The notes: generated by a model not told the origin, from the sequence alone. 64,000 nt of DNA from VRUE01 sp035318745 (GCA_035318745.1 DATHEA010000002.1:1-64000), one strand, 5' to 3'. Shown: positions 16,435-26,066, counted from the first letter of the stretch. Translations and numbers: made by a program.

Positions 16435-16925
16435 AGCGAGAGCGGCACGATCAGGCCGAGGGCGACGCCGAGCACGGCGCCGACCAGGACGTCGGACGGG
16501 TAGTGCATCCCAAGGTATGGACGCCCCAGCGAGAGGGCGAGAGCAAGAACGAAGGCGAGAGCACCAAGCGGCGCAACCCGGGTCATCGCCGTCGCCACAG
16601 CAAACGAAGAAGTCGCGTGCGCCGAAGGAAAGCTGAGCGAGCTGGGAGCGCCCCCGAGCGGCGGCAGCCCCTCCAACACCGGACGAGGCCGCTTGACGAT
16701 CAGCTTGACCACGTAGTTGAGCCCGATAGCAATCGGTCCCAGGGCGGCACAGATCAACCAGGCTTCCCGATTAGAGCCGTCGACGATCGCCAACAGGATT
16801 CCAACCGCCACCCAGATCGCCCCATTGTTCCCAGCCTTCCCAAGAGCTTTCGCAGCTTTCTCCAAGCCGGGCGTGTGCCCGCTAGTTCGCATGACGCGCA
16901 TGAGCCTGAGATCGAGATCCCGCAT
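16431..16925 (-). CDS. PAP2-type membrane phosphatase
   Basis: 164 residues with about five membrane helices. The three phosphatase motifs are present: KLIVKRPRP, PSAHATSS (the usual PSGH as PSAH) and GRPYLGMHYPSDVLVGA. Such enzymes dephosphorylate lipid phosphates such as phosphatidate or undecaprenyl pyrophosphate at the outer membrane face. Which substrate is used here is unknown. It is translationally coupled to ychF and divergent from the BtrH-like gene, with element B1 between. Confidence 0.85.
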   Translation of the reverse strand: MRDLDLRLMRVMRTSGHTPGLEKAAKALGKAGNNGAIWVAVGILLAIVDGSNREAWLICAALGPIAIGLNYVVKLIVKRPRPVLEGLPPLGGAPSSLSFPSAHATSSFAVATAMTRVAPLGALAFVLALALSLGRPYLGMHYPSDVLVGAVLGVALGLIVPLSL

Positions 16926-16941
16926 AGGCCGCGCAGAATAT

Positions 16942-17065
16942 GGGAGCGAGGGGTTTCCCCGGGAGTGCCTCGCGAAGCGGCTCCGCAGAGTGATTTCACC
17001 GCGAAGCGGTCCAACATAGCGAGCGAAGCGAACCTAGGCACCTCCCGGGGAAACCCCTCGCTCCC
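16942..17065. repeat. Palindromic element family B, copy 1
   Basis: Left arm 16942-16970 (GGGAGCGAGGGGTTTCCCCG and on) pairs with 17036-17065 with one bulged base. The core contains three GCGAAGC heptamers (in CCTCGCGAAGCGGC, CCGCGAAGCGG and GAGCGAAGCGAACC) and the stretch CCAACATAGCGAGC. It lies in the divergent gap between the PAP2 and BtrH-like genes, which argues against a pure terminator role. Confidence 0.85.
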
Positions 17066-17102
17066 GCCACCCGTCAAGGTCAATCAGAATCAAGCAAGCC
17101 CA

Positions 17103-18071
<969 letters not shown>

Positions 18072-18080
18072 TTGGCCCCT

Positions 18081-18114
18081 ATGGAGCCCGCGGGCTCCAT
18101 GGTGTACCGTTTTT
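18081..18114 (+). terminator. Probable intrinsic terminator
   Basis: Perfect 20-bp palindrome ATGGAGCCCGCGGGCTCCAT (18081-18100), a short spacer, then GTTTTTA. It lies 10 bp after the stop of the BtrH-like gene and ahead of the large secreted protein gene. Confidence 0.6.
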
Positions 18115-18170
18115 AACTGCGGGAGGCGGGTAGTTCTTTTTTGGAAACCCGTCTTGGAGGAGAGTCTCAT

Positions 18171-21017
18171 ATGAGAGGTACGCGAGGCCCGTTTGGGCTG
18201 CTAGCGCTCACCGCCGCATTCTTCGTTCTCGCATTTGGAGCATCCAGCGCCCAGGCCGCCTTCGGTATCGCGAACTGGGAAGCGCTGACGTGCAAAGAAG
18301 ACACCGAGACGCCTGCGAACTTTGGGGAAAAACTGATCGGATTCCCTCCCCCAGTGTCGCCGCTGCAGTGCAACAAAGAACCGACGTCCGAATCGAAATG
18401 GTTCAAACAGGCAGCGGGCCATCCTCCGTTCGCGATCACCGACTTCATGCTTAATACGTTCTCGGCTCCGGAATTCGCCAACTTTCCAGAAGGCTTCGTC
18501 AAAGACATAGTCGTAGACACGCCTGAAGGCCTCAGCGTCAACCCCGAAGCAACCACCGCCAAGTGCACGGTGGAAGAACTGAAAGCAAACCCGCCGACGT
18601 GCTCGCCGCTATCGCTCGTCGGCTCCGCGTACCTGACGGTTGCGGGACAGGGGCCACCCTGCACGTCTCCTCCATTGCCGGTTGCGGCTTGCCCGGTGGC
18701 ACGAGCCAAACTCCCTGTTTACAACCTCGTGCCCTTCCAGGGCGTTCCGTCGATGGTCGGATTCCCGACCAGCGCCCCCGGTGAACCGACCATCATCGTC
18801 GGCTCACTGAGCCCGGTGGATCAGCACGTCACCTTCACGATCAGCGACATCCATCCGCCCGACGGAACCGCGGAACACCCGCCTATCATCGGCTCCCGCC
18901 TCGTCTTCGAAGGAAACAAAGGGGCGCCGTTCGGAAACGGCACCTACCTGACCAACCCGAGCGTCTGTGGCGCTCCCCAAACGGCGGAACTCCACGTCGA
19001 CCAGCAGACCGAACCTGGCAAATTCGTCACGAAAAGCTTCACCACGCCCTTCTCCGGGGAAGGCTGCGACAAAGTCCCATTCGAACCGACGCTCAAAACG
19101 ACCGTGAACAGCTCGACCGACTCGCCCGACACGGCGACGCTCGACATCGGCATCCCCTTCGACCCCTCCGAACCGATCGCTAACTCCTACCTCAAGGTGG
19201 CGAAAGTGACGCTGCCCGAAGGGATGGGGCTCAACCCCTCCGTTGCCAACGGTCTGGTGCCCTGCACCAACGATCAGTTCGCCTACCACACCAACAACCC
19301 GATTCAGTGCCCTGCGGCTTCGGAGATCGGCACTGTGGATGTGGAAACGCCCTCGCTGCCGCCGAACTCGCTGCACGGCAAGGTCTACGCGGCCCAACCG
19401 GAAAGCAACGATCCCACCACCGGCAAGCAATTCCGGGTCTTTCTCACGGTTGAGTCCGAACGCTACGGCGTCAACGTCCGGCTGAAGGGACAGGTCTTCC
19501 CGAACCTGCAGACCGGCCAGCTCACCGCAGTCGTGGAAGAAAATCCCCAGGCGACGTTCAGCTCGTTCCAAGTCCACATCATCGGTGGGCCAAAAGGGGC
19601 GCTGACGACGCCCGACACCTGCGGACCCCATAAGACGACCACGGCGCTGACCCCCTGGACGGGTAATGCAGACGCCACTCCGAGCGGCGAATTCACGCTC
19701 GACAACAAAGCCGGCGGCGGACCCTGTCCGAAAAAACTCGGCGAACGGCCCTTCAGCCCGACGTTCAACGCTGGGCCGAACAGCACCAAGGCCGGCAAGT
19801 TCAGCCCGTTCAACCTGCACATCACGCGGCCCAACGGGGCTCAGGAGATCCGCCGGGTCAGCGTCAACCTGCCCCCCGGGATGGTGGCAAAGCTGAAGGG
19901 CACCGAATACTGCCCTGAAGCGAGCATCTCTGCCGCCGGCAGCACGTCGGGCAAAGCCGAGCTGGCCAATCCGAGCTGTCCCTCTAACAGCCAAGTCGGC
20001 ACGGTCAACATCGGCGTCGGCTCGGGAACTCCGTTCCACACCCCCGGCAAGGCCTATCTCGCCGGACCGTACAATGGGGCGCCGCTGAGCTTCGTCTTCG
20101 TGGTCCCCGCGGTCGCGGGGCCCTATGACCTCGGCACCGACGTGGTCAGGACGGCTCTCAACATCGACCCCGAAACGGCCGAAGTCCACGCCGTCTCGGA
20201 TCCCATTCCCTACATATTCGGTGGCGTGAAGCTCGATGTCCGGTCGATCGACATCGCGGTCAACCGCAAGAACTTCACCGTCAACCCGACCACCTGTCGC
20301 GAAACGTTCCAGATCGGCTCTGGGATCTTCGGCGGTGGCGAAGACCCGGCCAACCCGGGCGCCTGGTTCGAAGCAAAAGCGTCGAGCGACTTCCGGGCAA
20401 CCGAATGCAAGAAGTTGCAGTTCAAGCCGAAGTTCTTCCCGAAGATCCTCGGCGGCAAGAACCAGACCAAGCGGGCGAAGAACCCGAAGTTCCGGGCGAC
20501 TCTCGAAGCCCGCAACGGCGACGCCAACCTGCGGCGAGCAGCGTTCATCCTGCCGCGGGCGACGATCCTCGATCAGAGTCACATCAGAACGATCTGCACG
20601 AGGGTCCAGCTGGCCGCCAACGAATGCCCGAAGAACTCGATCTACGGGCACGCCAAGGCAACCTCGCCGCTGCTCGACAAGGCGCTCAAGGGCCCGGTCT
20701 ACCTGACCTCGTCGAGCAACACGCTGCCGGATCTGCTGGTCAACCTGCACGGCCAGGTCCCGATCCGGCTGCGTGGCGTGATCAGCTCCGAGCACGGCCG
20801 CCTCAAGACCGTGTTCAACAACACCCCTGACGTGGCGGTGAGCAAGTTCATCCTCACGATGAAGGGCGGCAACAAGGGCCTGCTGGTCAACTCCCGGAAT
20901 CTCTGCACGGGACAGACCAACGGCTTCCTCAACCTGAAAGCGCAGAACAGCCGACAGCTCAAGAGGAACAACCTGCGGCTCAACATCCCGGCGTGCCACG
21001 GGGGCAAGAAGCACTGA
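18171..21017 (+). CDS. Large secreted protein of an actinobacterial surface family (paralogue 1)
   Basis: 948 residues from the ATG at 18171, with GGAGGAG 8 bp upstream. The signal peptide ends in ASSAQAAF. No enzymatic motif is visible. The protein consists of several beta-rich units with recurring VTLPEGM/VNLPPGM phrases, paired Cys residues and a closing block RTICTRVQLAANECPKNSIY then GLLVNSRNLC, ending in a short basic tail (CHGGKKH). The same closing block and layout occur in the 49336-52179 protein, so the two are paralogues. A cell-surface structural or adhesive role is inferred. A strong hairpin follows the stop. Confidence 0.75.
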   Translation: MRGTRGPFGLLALTAAFFVLAFGASSAQAAFGIANWEALTCKEDTETPANFGEKLIGFPPPVSPLQCNKEPTSESKWFKQAAGHPPFAITDFMLNTFSAPEFANFPEGFVKDIVVDTPEGLSVNPEATTAKCTVEELKANPPTCSPLSLVGSAYLTVAGQGPPCTSPPLPVAACPVARAKLPVYNLVPFQGVPSMVGFPTSAPGEPTIIVGSLSPVDQHVTFTISDIHPPDGTAEHPPIIGSRLVFEGNKGAPFGNGTYLTNPSVCGAPQTAELHVDQQTEPGKFVTKSFTTPFSGEGCDKVPFEPTLKTTVNSSTDSPDTATLDIGIPFDPSEPIANSYLKVAKVTLPEGMGLNPSVANGLVPCTNDQFAYHTNNPIQCPAASEIGTVDVETPSLPPNSLHGKVYAAQPESNDPTTGKQFRVFLTVESERYGVNVRLKGQVFPNLQTGQLTAVVEENPQATFSSFQVHIIGGPKGALTTPDTCGPHKTTTALTPWTGNADATPSGEFTLDNKAGGGPCPKKLGERPFSPTFNAGPNSTKAGKFSPFNLHITRPNGAQEIRRVSVNLPPGMVAKLKGTEYCPEASISAAGSTSGKAELANPSCPSNSQVGTVNIGVGSGTPFHTPGKAYLAGPYNGAPLSFVFVVPAVAGPYDLGTDVVRTALNIDPETAEVHAVSDPIPYIFGGVKLDVRSIDIAVNRKNFTVNPTTCRETFQIGSGIFGGGEDPANPGAWFEAKASSDFRATECKKLQFKPKFFPKILGGKNQTKRAKNPKFRATLEARNGDANLRRAAFILPRATILDQSHIRTICTRVQLAANECPKNSIYGHAKATSPLLDKALKGPVYLTSSSNTLPDLLVNLHGQVPIRLRGVISSEHGRLKTVFNNTPDVAVSKFILTMKGGNKGLLVNSRNLCTGQTNGFLNLKAQNSRQLKRNNLRLNIPACHGGKKH

Positions 21018-21023
21018 TGGTCT

Positions 21024-21057
21024 GGTACCGGGGCGGCCCTCCCACCGCCCCGGTACC
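21024..21057 (+). terminator. Strong hairpin, probable terminator
   Basis: Stem GGTACCGGGGCGG / CCGCCCCGGTACC (13 bp, 8-nt loop) starts 7 bp after the stop of the large secreted gene. There is no U-tract, as is common in GC-rich actinobacteria. Confidence 0.65.
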
Positions 21058-21083
21058 GCCGCCATTCGCTGTGTACTGAGCGC

Positions 21084-21848
21084 ATGGCGGAGGGGGACAC
21101 GATCCTGCGGACCGCGCGGCGAATCGAGGTGGCCGTCGGTGGGCAGGAACTCGGGGTTCGGGCCGGTAACGGCCGCGGTCGGGCCGCGAGAGTAGAGCGG
21201 CTCGACGGCCGCCGGCTGGAGCGAGTCGAGGCGCGCGGCAAGCACCTGCTGCTCCACTTCGGCGAGCTCGTCCTCCACAGCCATCTCGGCATGAGCGGTT
21301 CCTGGCAGGTCATCGAGCCTGGCGGCCGCTGGCGCAAGCCGGCCTCCGCGGCGTGGGTGGTGCTGAGCGGCGAAGCGGTCGAGGTAGTCCAGTTCGGCGG
21401 CCCGACTCTGCGCGTGCTGAGCGCCACCCAGCTGCGCCGCGACCCCGTGCTGGCTCGGCTGGGTCCCGACATCCTCGCGCCCGAGCTCGATCTGGCCGCG
21501 GCGATCGCCGGCCTCCGGGCTTCGCCCGACCGCGAGCTGGGCGACGCCCTGCTCGACCAGCGACTGATTTCGGGCATCGGCAACATCTTCAAGAGTGAGG
21601 CCTGCTTCGCCGCCCGGGTGAGTCCGTGGCGGGCAATCGGCGATCTCTCCGACGACCTGCTCCGGCGGTCGCTGGAGACCGCGCGGCACTTGATGCGGGA
21701 ATCGGTCGAGCGTGGACGGCCCTCGCCTGCGGTCTACCGTCATGCCGCTCGACCGTGCCCTGTCTGCGGTACGCCGATCGCCGCCCGCGGCCAGGGCGAC
21801 GCGAACCGCCGCACCTACTGGTGCCCTCGCTGTCAGCCAGGGCATTGA
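21084..21848 (+). CDS. Fpg/Nei-family DNA glycosylase with Ala in place of Pro2
   Basis: 254 residues. The N-terminus MAEGDTILRTARRI matches Nei-type enzymes, which excise oxidised bases and nick abasic sites. The H2TH region (DALLDQRLISGIGNIFKSEA) and a C-terminal zinc finger with four Cys (CPVCG ... WCPRCQ, about residues 226-250) are intact. The catalytic N-terminal residue is normally Pro after Met removal; here the codon is GCG (Ala), while Glu3 is kept. NEIL3-type enzymes use a primary amine (Val2) and remain active, so Ala may still work or may shift activity. The start is clear. Confidence 0.85.
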   Translation: MAEGDTILRTARRIEVAVGGQELGVRAGNGRGRAARVERLDGRRLERVEARGKHLLLHFGELVLHSHLGMSGSWQVIEPGGRWRKPASAAWVVLSGEAVEVVQFGGPTLRVLSATQLRRDPVLARLGPDILAPELDLAAAIAGLRASPDRELGDALLDQRLISGIGNIFKSEACFAARVSPWRAIGDLSDDLLRRSLETARHLMRESVERGRPSPAVYRHAARPCPVCGTPIAARGQGDANRRTYWCPRCQPGH

Positions 21849-22046
21849 GCAAAGCCTCGACCTGGTCGCTCAGCGAACTCCTGGACCTTCTTAACATTTT
21901 TAGTCTGCCGGTCGTTCCCTCTACCGGTCCGTTCGTCGAATGCAGGGAATTCGTGGAAGAGACCAGGCTCGACCTGAACTAGAGCCCTGGATGGACTTTA
22001 AAATTCAGCGTGATTTTGGACGAATATTGGGTAATCTGATCGATCT

Positions 22047-23168
22047 GTGCAGTACTCGACCAGACACACGCCGAGGGCTTGGCCCGCTTTGACGATCGCC
22101 GTAATGGCGGCGAGCGTGTTGTCCTTGCTCGTGTTCTCCGCTCGTGCAACCGCGGAAGGCCTCGACACGGTTGCCGCGGCCTCCTCCGCAGCGGGCGAGG
22201 AAGCCTCCGCACCTGCTTCAGCTCCCGAGGCCGTCACCTCGGAACCGGTGCAGGCAGCGGAACCCGAGCCTGCCAGCGAGAGCGTGAGCGTGGCGGCCGA
22301 GAGCGAACCGCCAGCCACCCCATCAGCTGCTTCCCAAGCAACTCCCACTCACCCCTCTACCGCCGACCTCCCTGCGCCCGACGTCCGCGCCGTCTCCAAC
22401 GTCGCGAAGGACGTTGCCGCCGTTCCGTCTACCGACCAAGCATCGGAGCAGCTGGCCCAGGCGGCCCCTCGAGTCCCGGCGAAAGCGACGGTGACGATCG
22501 GGCACTCGGCGAGAAGTACTGCCGAGGCTGTGAATCGGGTGGCCCCCGTCGATCCCGTCCCCACGCCGCTCCACCCTCCACTTCAAATAGCGTCCAGCGC
22601 ATTGCAAATGGCACGTGGCGCATTGCCGAGCGGGGTCGTCCAGGCTCTAGCTGTTCCTGAAGGCCTCGAGGACCTGCGGTCGTCGAGCGGCGGTCCACTC
22701 GAAGTCGGCGCCGATGCCTTCTCGCACCCGGTGGCGCCGGCAGTTCCAAGGACCGCGACCGCCGGATTCCGCCGGAATGAGCTGGCCGACGGCCCGGGCA
22801 ATTCGCCGATCCGGCATCTGCTCGACTTTGCAGGTGTCGAGCCATTGCCTTCCGGGGTCTCTGGTGCCTCGATCAGCTCCTCTCCGAGCCATGACGGCCT
22901 GGGCCGGGCCGACCTCGGCGACGTCTTCACCGCTCCCGTCGACGAGCGCTTCGCGGACTTCACTCCTCGCGACGGCAACGCGCCACAACCAGCGCCCGGA
23001 TCGTCCCAGGACGGGGCGGCCGGGGCCGGTGGCACCTCCTTCATCCCCATCGCCGCGCTGCTCGCGTTGCTCGCGCTGGCCGCGCCGGCGATCTGCCGCA
23101 GACTTGGGGGAGGGCCAGCTCTCCGGCCCCAGACCCCGTTCGTCTGCGCACTCGAGCGCCCTGGCTAG
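22047..23168 (+). CDS. Secreted Ala/Pro/Ser-rich protein with C-terminal membrane anchor
   Basis: 373 residues from a GTG at 22047; the start is uncertain within about 20 residues. An N-terminal hydrophobic segment (ALTIAVMAASVLSLLVF) acts as a signal or anchor. A long low-complexity Ala/Pro/Ser/Glu region follows, then a C-terminal helix FIPIAALLALLALAAPAICR, a basic patch and the ending PFVCALERPG. The tail resembles a sorting or retention signal, but I cannot name its enzyme. No function is recognised. The repeat protein gene begins about 85 bp downstream and may be co-expressed. Confidence 0.55.
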   Translation: MQYSTRHTPRAWPALTIAVMAASVLSLLVFSARATAEGLDTVAAASSAAGEEASAPASAPEAVTSEPVQAAEPEPASESVSVAAESEPPATPSAASQATPTHPSTADLPAPDVRAVSNVAKDVAAVPSTDQASEQLAQAAPRVPAKATVTIGHSARSTAEAVNRVAPVDPVPTPLHPPLQIASSALQMARGALPSGVVQALAVPEGLEDLRSSSGGPLEVGADAFSHPVAPAVPRTATAGFRRNELADGPGNSPIRHLLDFAGVEPLPSGVSGASISSSPSHDGLGRADLGDVFTAPVDERFADFTPRDGNAPQPAPGSSQDGAAGAGGTSFIPIAALLALLALAAPAICRRLGGGPALRPQTPFVCALERPG

Positions 23169-23252
23169 TCCTCGCGGACTCAGACCAGGGCTGCGCCGGG
23201 AGCCCGATTACTCCCCGGCAAAAAGCAACTCAAGTAGAGAAAGGATTTACCA

Positions 23253-24812
23253 ATGCGATATCCCACGGCTGTAATCGCAGCCGCGGTTGCCCTGGCGATC
23301 GGAGCGGCGCCAGCCGCCGCCTCCGTGCCACTGCCGACGGCCCCAGGCCAGAGCAACGGCAGCAGCATCACCCAGGGTGACCCGAGCGCAACCGGCGGCG
23401 ACGCCACTGCAACGGGCGGTGAAGGCGGCGACGCCAACACCGGCAACACCCAGTACGGGAATGGCAACGCGGTTGCCGTCTCGGTTGGCGGCGACGCCGA
23501 CGCTGACGGTGGCGACACCACGGCGGAAAGCGGTGATGCGACCGGGGGCGATGGCGGCAACGCCAACGCTGACGGTGGCAATGCCGATGCGTCCAACAAC
23601 GCAGTGGTGAAGCAGGCCAACGAGTCGAGTGGCGGCAACTCCTCTCACGGAGATTGTGGCTGCAAGAGCGACTCGAAGCAGAGCTCGAGCGACTCGCAGA
23701 GTAACGAGTCGAAGCTCGACCAGGGCAGCCCTGAAGCGAGTGGTGGAAACGCCAGCGCCACGGGCGGCAACGGTGGTGGAGCCAACACCGGCAACACCCA
23801 GGAAGGCAATGGCAACGCCTACGCCCAATCCGAACCACAGGAGCAGAAGGAGAGCAAGTCCTGTGGTTGTGGTCGTGGCAAGGATCGAGGCCACAACGAT
23901 GCCAACGCCGAGGGTGGAGACACCACGGCGAGAAGTGGCGATGCCCGCGGCGGCGACGGCGGTAACGCCGACGCCGACGGTGGCAATGCCGATGCGTCCA
24001 ACAACTCGGTGGTGAAGCAGGCCAACGAGTCGAGTGGTTCCGGCCATTCCTCATACGGGGATTGCCGGTGCAAGGAGAGTCCCTCGAAGTCCGGCTCGCA
24101 GAGCAACAAGTCGGACGTCAAGCAGGGCAATCCAAGCGCCTACGGTGGCAATGGAACGGCCACCGGAGGAAATGGCGGCAACGCCAACACGGGTAACACC
24201 CAGATCGGGAACGGCAACGCGGTTGCCGTCTCGGTTGGCGGCGATGCCAACGCCGAGGGTGGAGACACCACGGCGAGAAGTGGCGATGCCCGCGGCGGCG
24301 ATGGCGGTAACGCCGACGCTGACGGTGGCAACGCCGATGCGTCCAACAACTCGGTGGTGAAGCAGGCCAACGAGTCGTCGGGCCAGGGGTCCGGCTATTC
24401 CCCGCACGGGGACTGTGGCTGCAAGAGCGACTCGAAGCAGAGCTCGAGCAGTCCGCAGAGCAACCAGTCGGGCATCCAGCAGGGTGATCCGGAAGCCAGC
24501 GGCGGCAATGCCACCGCGACCGGCGGTGAAGGCGGCGACGCCAACACCGGCAACACCCAGGAAGACAACGGCAGCGCCTACGCCCAATCAGAACCGCAGG
24601 ACGGACAGGAGCAATCCAAGTCCTGCGGCTGTGACTACGGCCGAGGTGGAAGCCACAACGACGCCGACGCCGAGGGTGGCGACACCACGGCGGAAAGCGG
24701 TGATGCGACCGGGGGCGATGGCGGTAACGCCGACGCTGACGGTGGCAACGCCGATGCGTCGAATACCGCGAGGGTGTTCCAGCTCAACTCGCTGGGAGGC
24801 TCGCGCTGGTAG
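23253..24812 (+). CDS. Secreted Gly/Asn/Asp-rich repeat protein with CGC motifs
   Basis: 519 residues. The signal peptide is MRYPTAVIAAAVALAIGAAPAAAS. The rest is four units of about 120 residues, each starting QSN.S...QG.P.A.GG, passing through ANTGNTQ..NG and GGDTT..SGDA.GGDGGNA, and ending NADASN. Units 1 and 3 share NAVAVSVGGDA; units 2 and 4 share AYAQSEP and a CGC motif. Thus the true repeat is a two-unit block. HGDCGCK/GDCRCK motifs close units 1-3. Composition suggests an extracellular beta-solenoid or disordered matrix protein, possibly metal-binding through Cys, Asp and His. No family is recognised. Its end overlaps the opposing methyltransferase gene by 29 bp. Confidence 0.65.
   Translation: MRYPTAVIAAAVALAIGAAPAAASVPLPTAPGQSNGSSITQGDPSATGGDATATGGEGGDANTGNTQYGNGNAVAVSVGGDADADGGDTTAESGDATGGDGGNANADGGNADASNNAVVKQANESSGGNSSHGDCGCKSDSKQSSSDSQSNESKLDQGSPEASGGNASATGGNGGGANTGNTQEGNGNAYAQSEPQEQKESKSCGCGRGKDRGHNDANAEGGDTTARSGDARGGDGGNADADGGNADASNNSVVKQANESSGSGHSSYGDCRCKESPSKSGSQSNKSDVKQGNPSAYGGNGTATGGNGGNANTGNTQIGNGNAVAVSVGGDANAEGGDTTARSGDARGGDGGNADADGGNADASNNSVVKQANESSGQGSGYSPHGDCGCKSDSKQSSSSPQSNQSGIQQGDPEASGGNATATGGEGGDANTGNTQEDNGSAYAQSEPQDGQEQSKSCGCDYGRGGSHNDADAEGGDTTAESGDATGGDGGNADADGGNADASNTARVFQLNSLGGSRW
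23350..24809 (+). repeat. Two-block tandem coding repeat
   Basis: DNA of the repeat protein divides into blocks 23350-24098 and 24099-24809, each containing one unit of each type. Stretches such as GGCAATGCCGATGCGTCCAA recur almost unchanged in several units. The near identity at the third codon position suggests recent unequal crossing over or gene conversion. Confidence 0.75.
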
Positions 24813-25416
24813 TCGAGACGCGGGCGAAATAGGCGAACCAGTTGCCGGAGTGGGTCTCGAAGGTGAGGCCCGCTTCGGCAGCTTGGCGCTTGAGCGACGC
24901 GAGAGTCGTGAAGTGGGGGTCGCCGAAGAGCTCGCCGACGACGAGGCGGCCCTCTGGCTTCAGCACGCGGCCGATCTCACGCAGCGCAGCGACTGGATCG
25001 GGGATCTCACCGAGGACGGCGGTGAGGACGACCGCGTCCATCGCGCCGGTCTCGTAAGGAAGCGCGGTCGCATCGCCCTGGGTGGGGACGATATTGCCGA
25101 GGCCGCGCTCGACGGCGCGGGTGCCGACGTGGTCGAGGAACTCCTGCTGCAGGTCGAAGATCTCGACCCGGCCCTCGGGTCCCACCCAGGCGGCCATGTC
25201 GAGCGTGTAGTAACCGGTACCCGGACCGATCTCCAACACCCGCTCCCCCGATACCGGCGTAAGCACCGAGCGCAGGCGGTCGCGGCTGATGATCGGGTGC
25301 GGCGCTTCGACCCAGAACCGCTGGCCATAGGGGCAGGCAGACGGGTTCTTGCGCCACCACAGAGCGGCAGCCAGCGTCACCAGGCCGGCGGCGCCGAGCA
25401 GCCTGCGGGCTCGCAT
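24784..25416 (-). CDS. SAM-dependent methyltransferase (UbiE-like)
   Basis: 210 residues from the ATG at 25416. An N-terminal hydrophobic segment (LLGAAGLVTLAAALWW) may anchor it to the membrane. The Rossmann methyltransferase core shows motif I VLEIGPGTGYYTLDMA, motif II around VEIFDLQQEFLD, and post-I GDATALPYETGAMDAVVL, similar to UbiE/COQ5 enzymes. The substrate is unknown; a lipid-phase quinone or fatty compound fits the anchor. The start overlaps the stop of the DUF3107 gene by one base (TGATG). Confidence 0.8.
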   Translation of the reverse strand: MRARRLLGAAGLVTLAAALWWRKNPSACPYGQRFWVEAPHPIISRDRLRSVLTPVSGERVLEIGPGTGYYTLDMAAWVGPEGRVEIFDLQQEFLDHVGTRAVERGLGNIVPTQGDATALPYETGAMDAVVLTAVLGEIPDPVAALREIGRVLKPEGRLVVGELFGDPHFTTLASLKRQAAEAGLTFETHSGNWFAYFARVSTTSASLPAS

Positions 25417-25643
25417 CAGTCCTGCCGGTTGAGGCCGAAGCCGACGCTGTGTGCGCCCGAATTGATGCGCAGGAAGGCCACCTTGCCGACGTAGACGGAG
25501 AGGACGCCGTCCTCGGTCTTGACGTCGTGCCAGCCGCCCTTCTCGACCTGCTTGCGCAGATCCTTCAACTCGTCCTCGCTGAGTCGCACCGCGACGACCT
25601 GCCCGCCCTCGAAGCCGATCTCCACCTTCTGCGCGTCCGCCAT
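25416..25643 (-). CDS. DUF3107-like small protein
   Basis: 75 residues. The sequence (KVEIGFEGGQVVAVRLSEDE, then a central GGWHDVKTEDGVLSVYVGKV) looks like the small actinobacterial DUF3107 family, whose biochemical role is unsettled. It is embedded between methylmalonyl-CoA epimerase and a methyltransferase with one-base overlaps on both sides, so the three are one transcript and probably translationally coupled. Confidence 0.65.
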   Translation of the reverse strand: MADAQKVEIGFEGGQVVAVRLSEDELKDLRKQVEKGGWHDVKTEDGVLSVYVGKVAFLRINSGAHSVGFGLNRQD

Positions 25644-26056
25644 CAGTGCTCCTCTCCACTCGCTTCGACGATCTCGGTCAACACGCCGCCCGTAGAGCGC
25701 GGCTCGATGAAAGCCACCCGGCTTCCCCGGATGCCGGTCCGCGCCTTGCTGTCGATCAACTCAAGCCCGGCGGCGGCGAGCTTCGCCAAGGTCGAATCGA
25801 TGTCGTCGACCGCATAGGCGACGTGATGCAGCTTGGGGCCCTTGCGGGCAAGGAACTTGCCGATCGGCGAGTCGGGGGTCAGCGGCCGCATCAGCTCGAC
25901 GTGCCCGTCGCCGACGTCGAGCAGCACTGCCTCGACGCCCTGGGAATCGACCGTCTCGCGGTGGGCCAGCGTCATCTCGAAGCTCGTCTCGTAGAGAGCG
26001 AGCGCTGCGTCGATGTCCTCGACAGCGACGCCGATGTGATCGATCCGTCCAAACAT
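25643..26056 (-). CDS. mce: Methylmalonyl-CoA epimerase
   Basis: 137 residues from the ATG at 26056. A glyoxalase/VOC-fold protein that interconverts (2S)- and (2R)-methylmalonyl-CoA for the B12-dependent mutase. The expected metal ligands are visible: His in RIDHIGVAV, the EAVLLDVGDGHVELM strand, His in LHHVAYAVDD, and the terminal Glu in LTEIVEA. Length is that of the family. The mutase itself is not in the window. Confidence 0.88.
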   Translation of the reverse strand: MFGRIDHIGVAVEDIDAALALYETSFEMTLAHRETVDSQGVEAVLLDVGDGHVELMRPLTPDSPIGKFLARKGPKLHHVAYAVDDIDSTLAKLAAAGLELIDSKARTGIRGSRVAFIEPRSTGGVLTEIVEASGEEH

Positions 26057-26066
26057 CGGCGGGAGT

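Noticed and set aside
16942..17065. Family-B elements as simple rho-independent terminators
   Set aside because: They lack U-tracts, share a conserved core, and occur in divergent gaps and inside birA as well as in convergent gaps.
18804..21845. A 1013-codon open frame on the minus strand
   Set aside because: It lies opposite the secreted-protein and Nei genes, which have signal peptides, ribosome-binding sites and family motifs. The minus frame has none and reflects high-GC codon bias.
23350..24809. Regularly spaced repeats that could suggest a CRISPR array
   Set aside because: The repeats are long, in frame and encode a signal-peptide-bearing Gly/Asn/Asp-rich protein. There are no short palindromic repeats with unique spacers and no cas genes.
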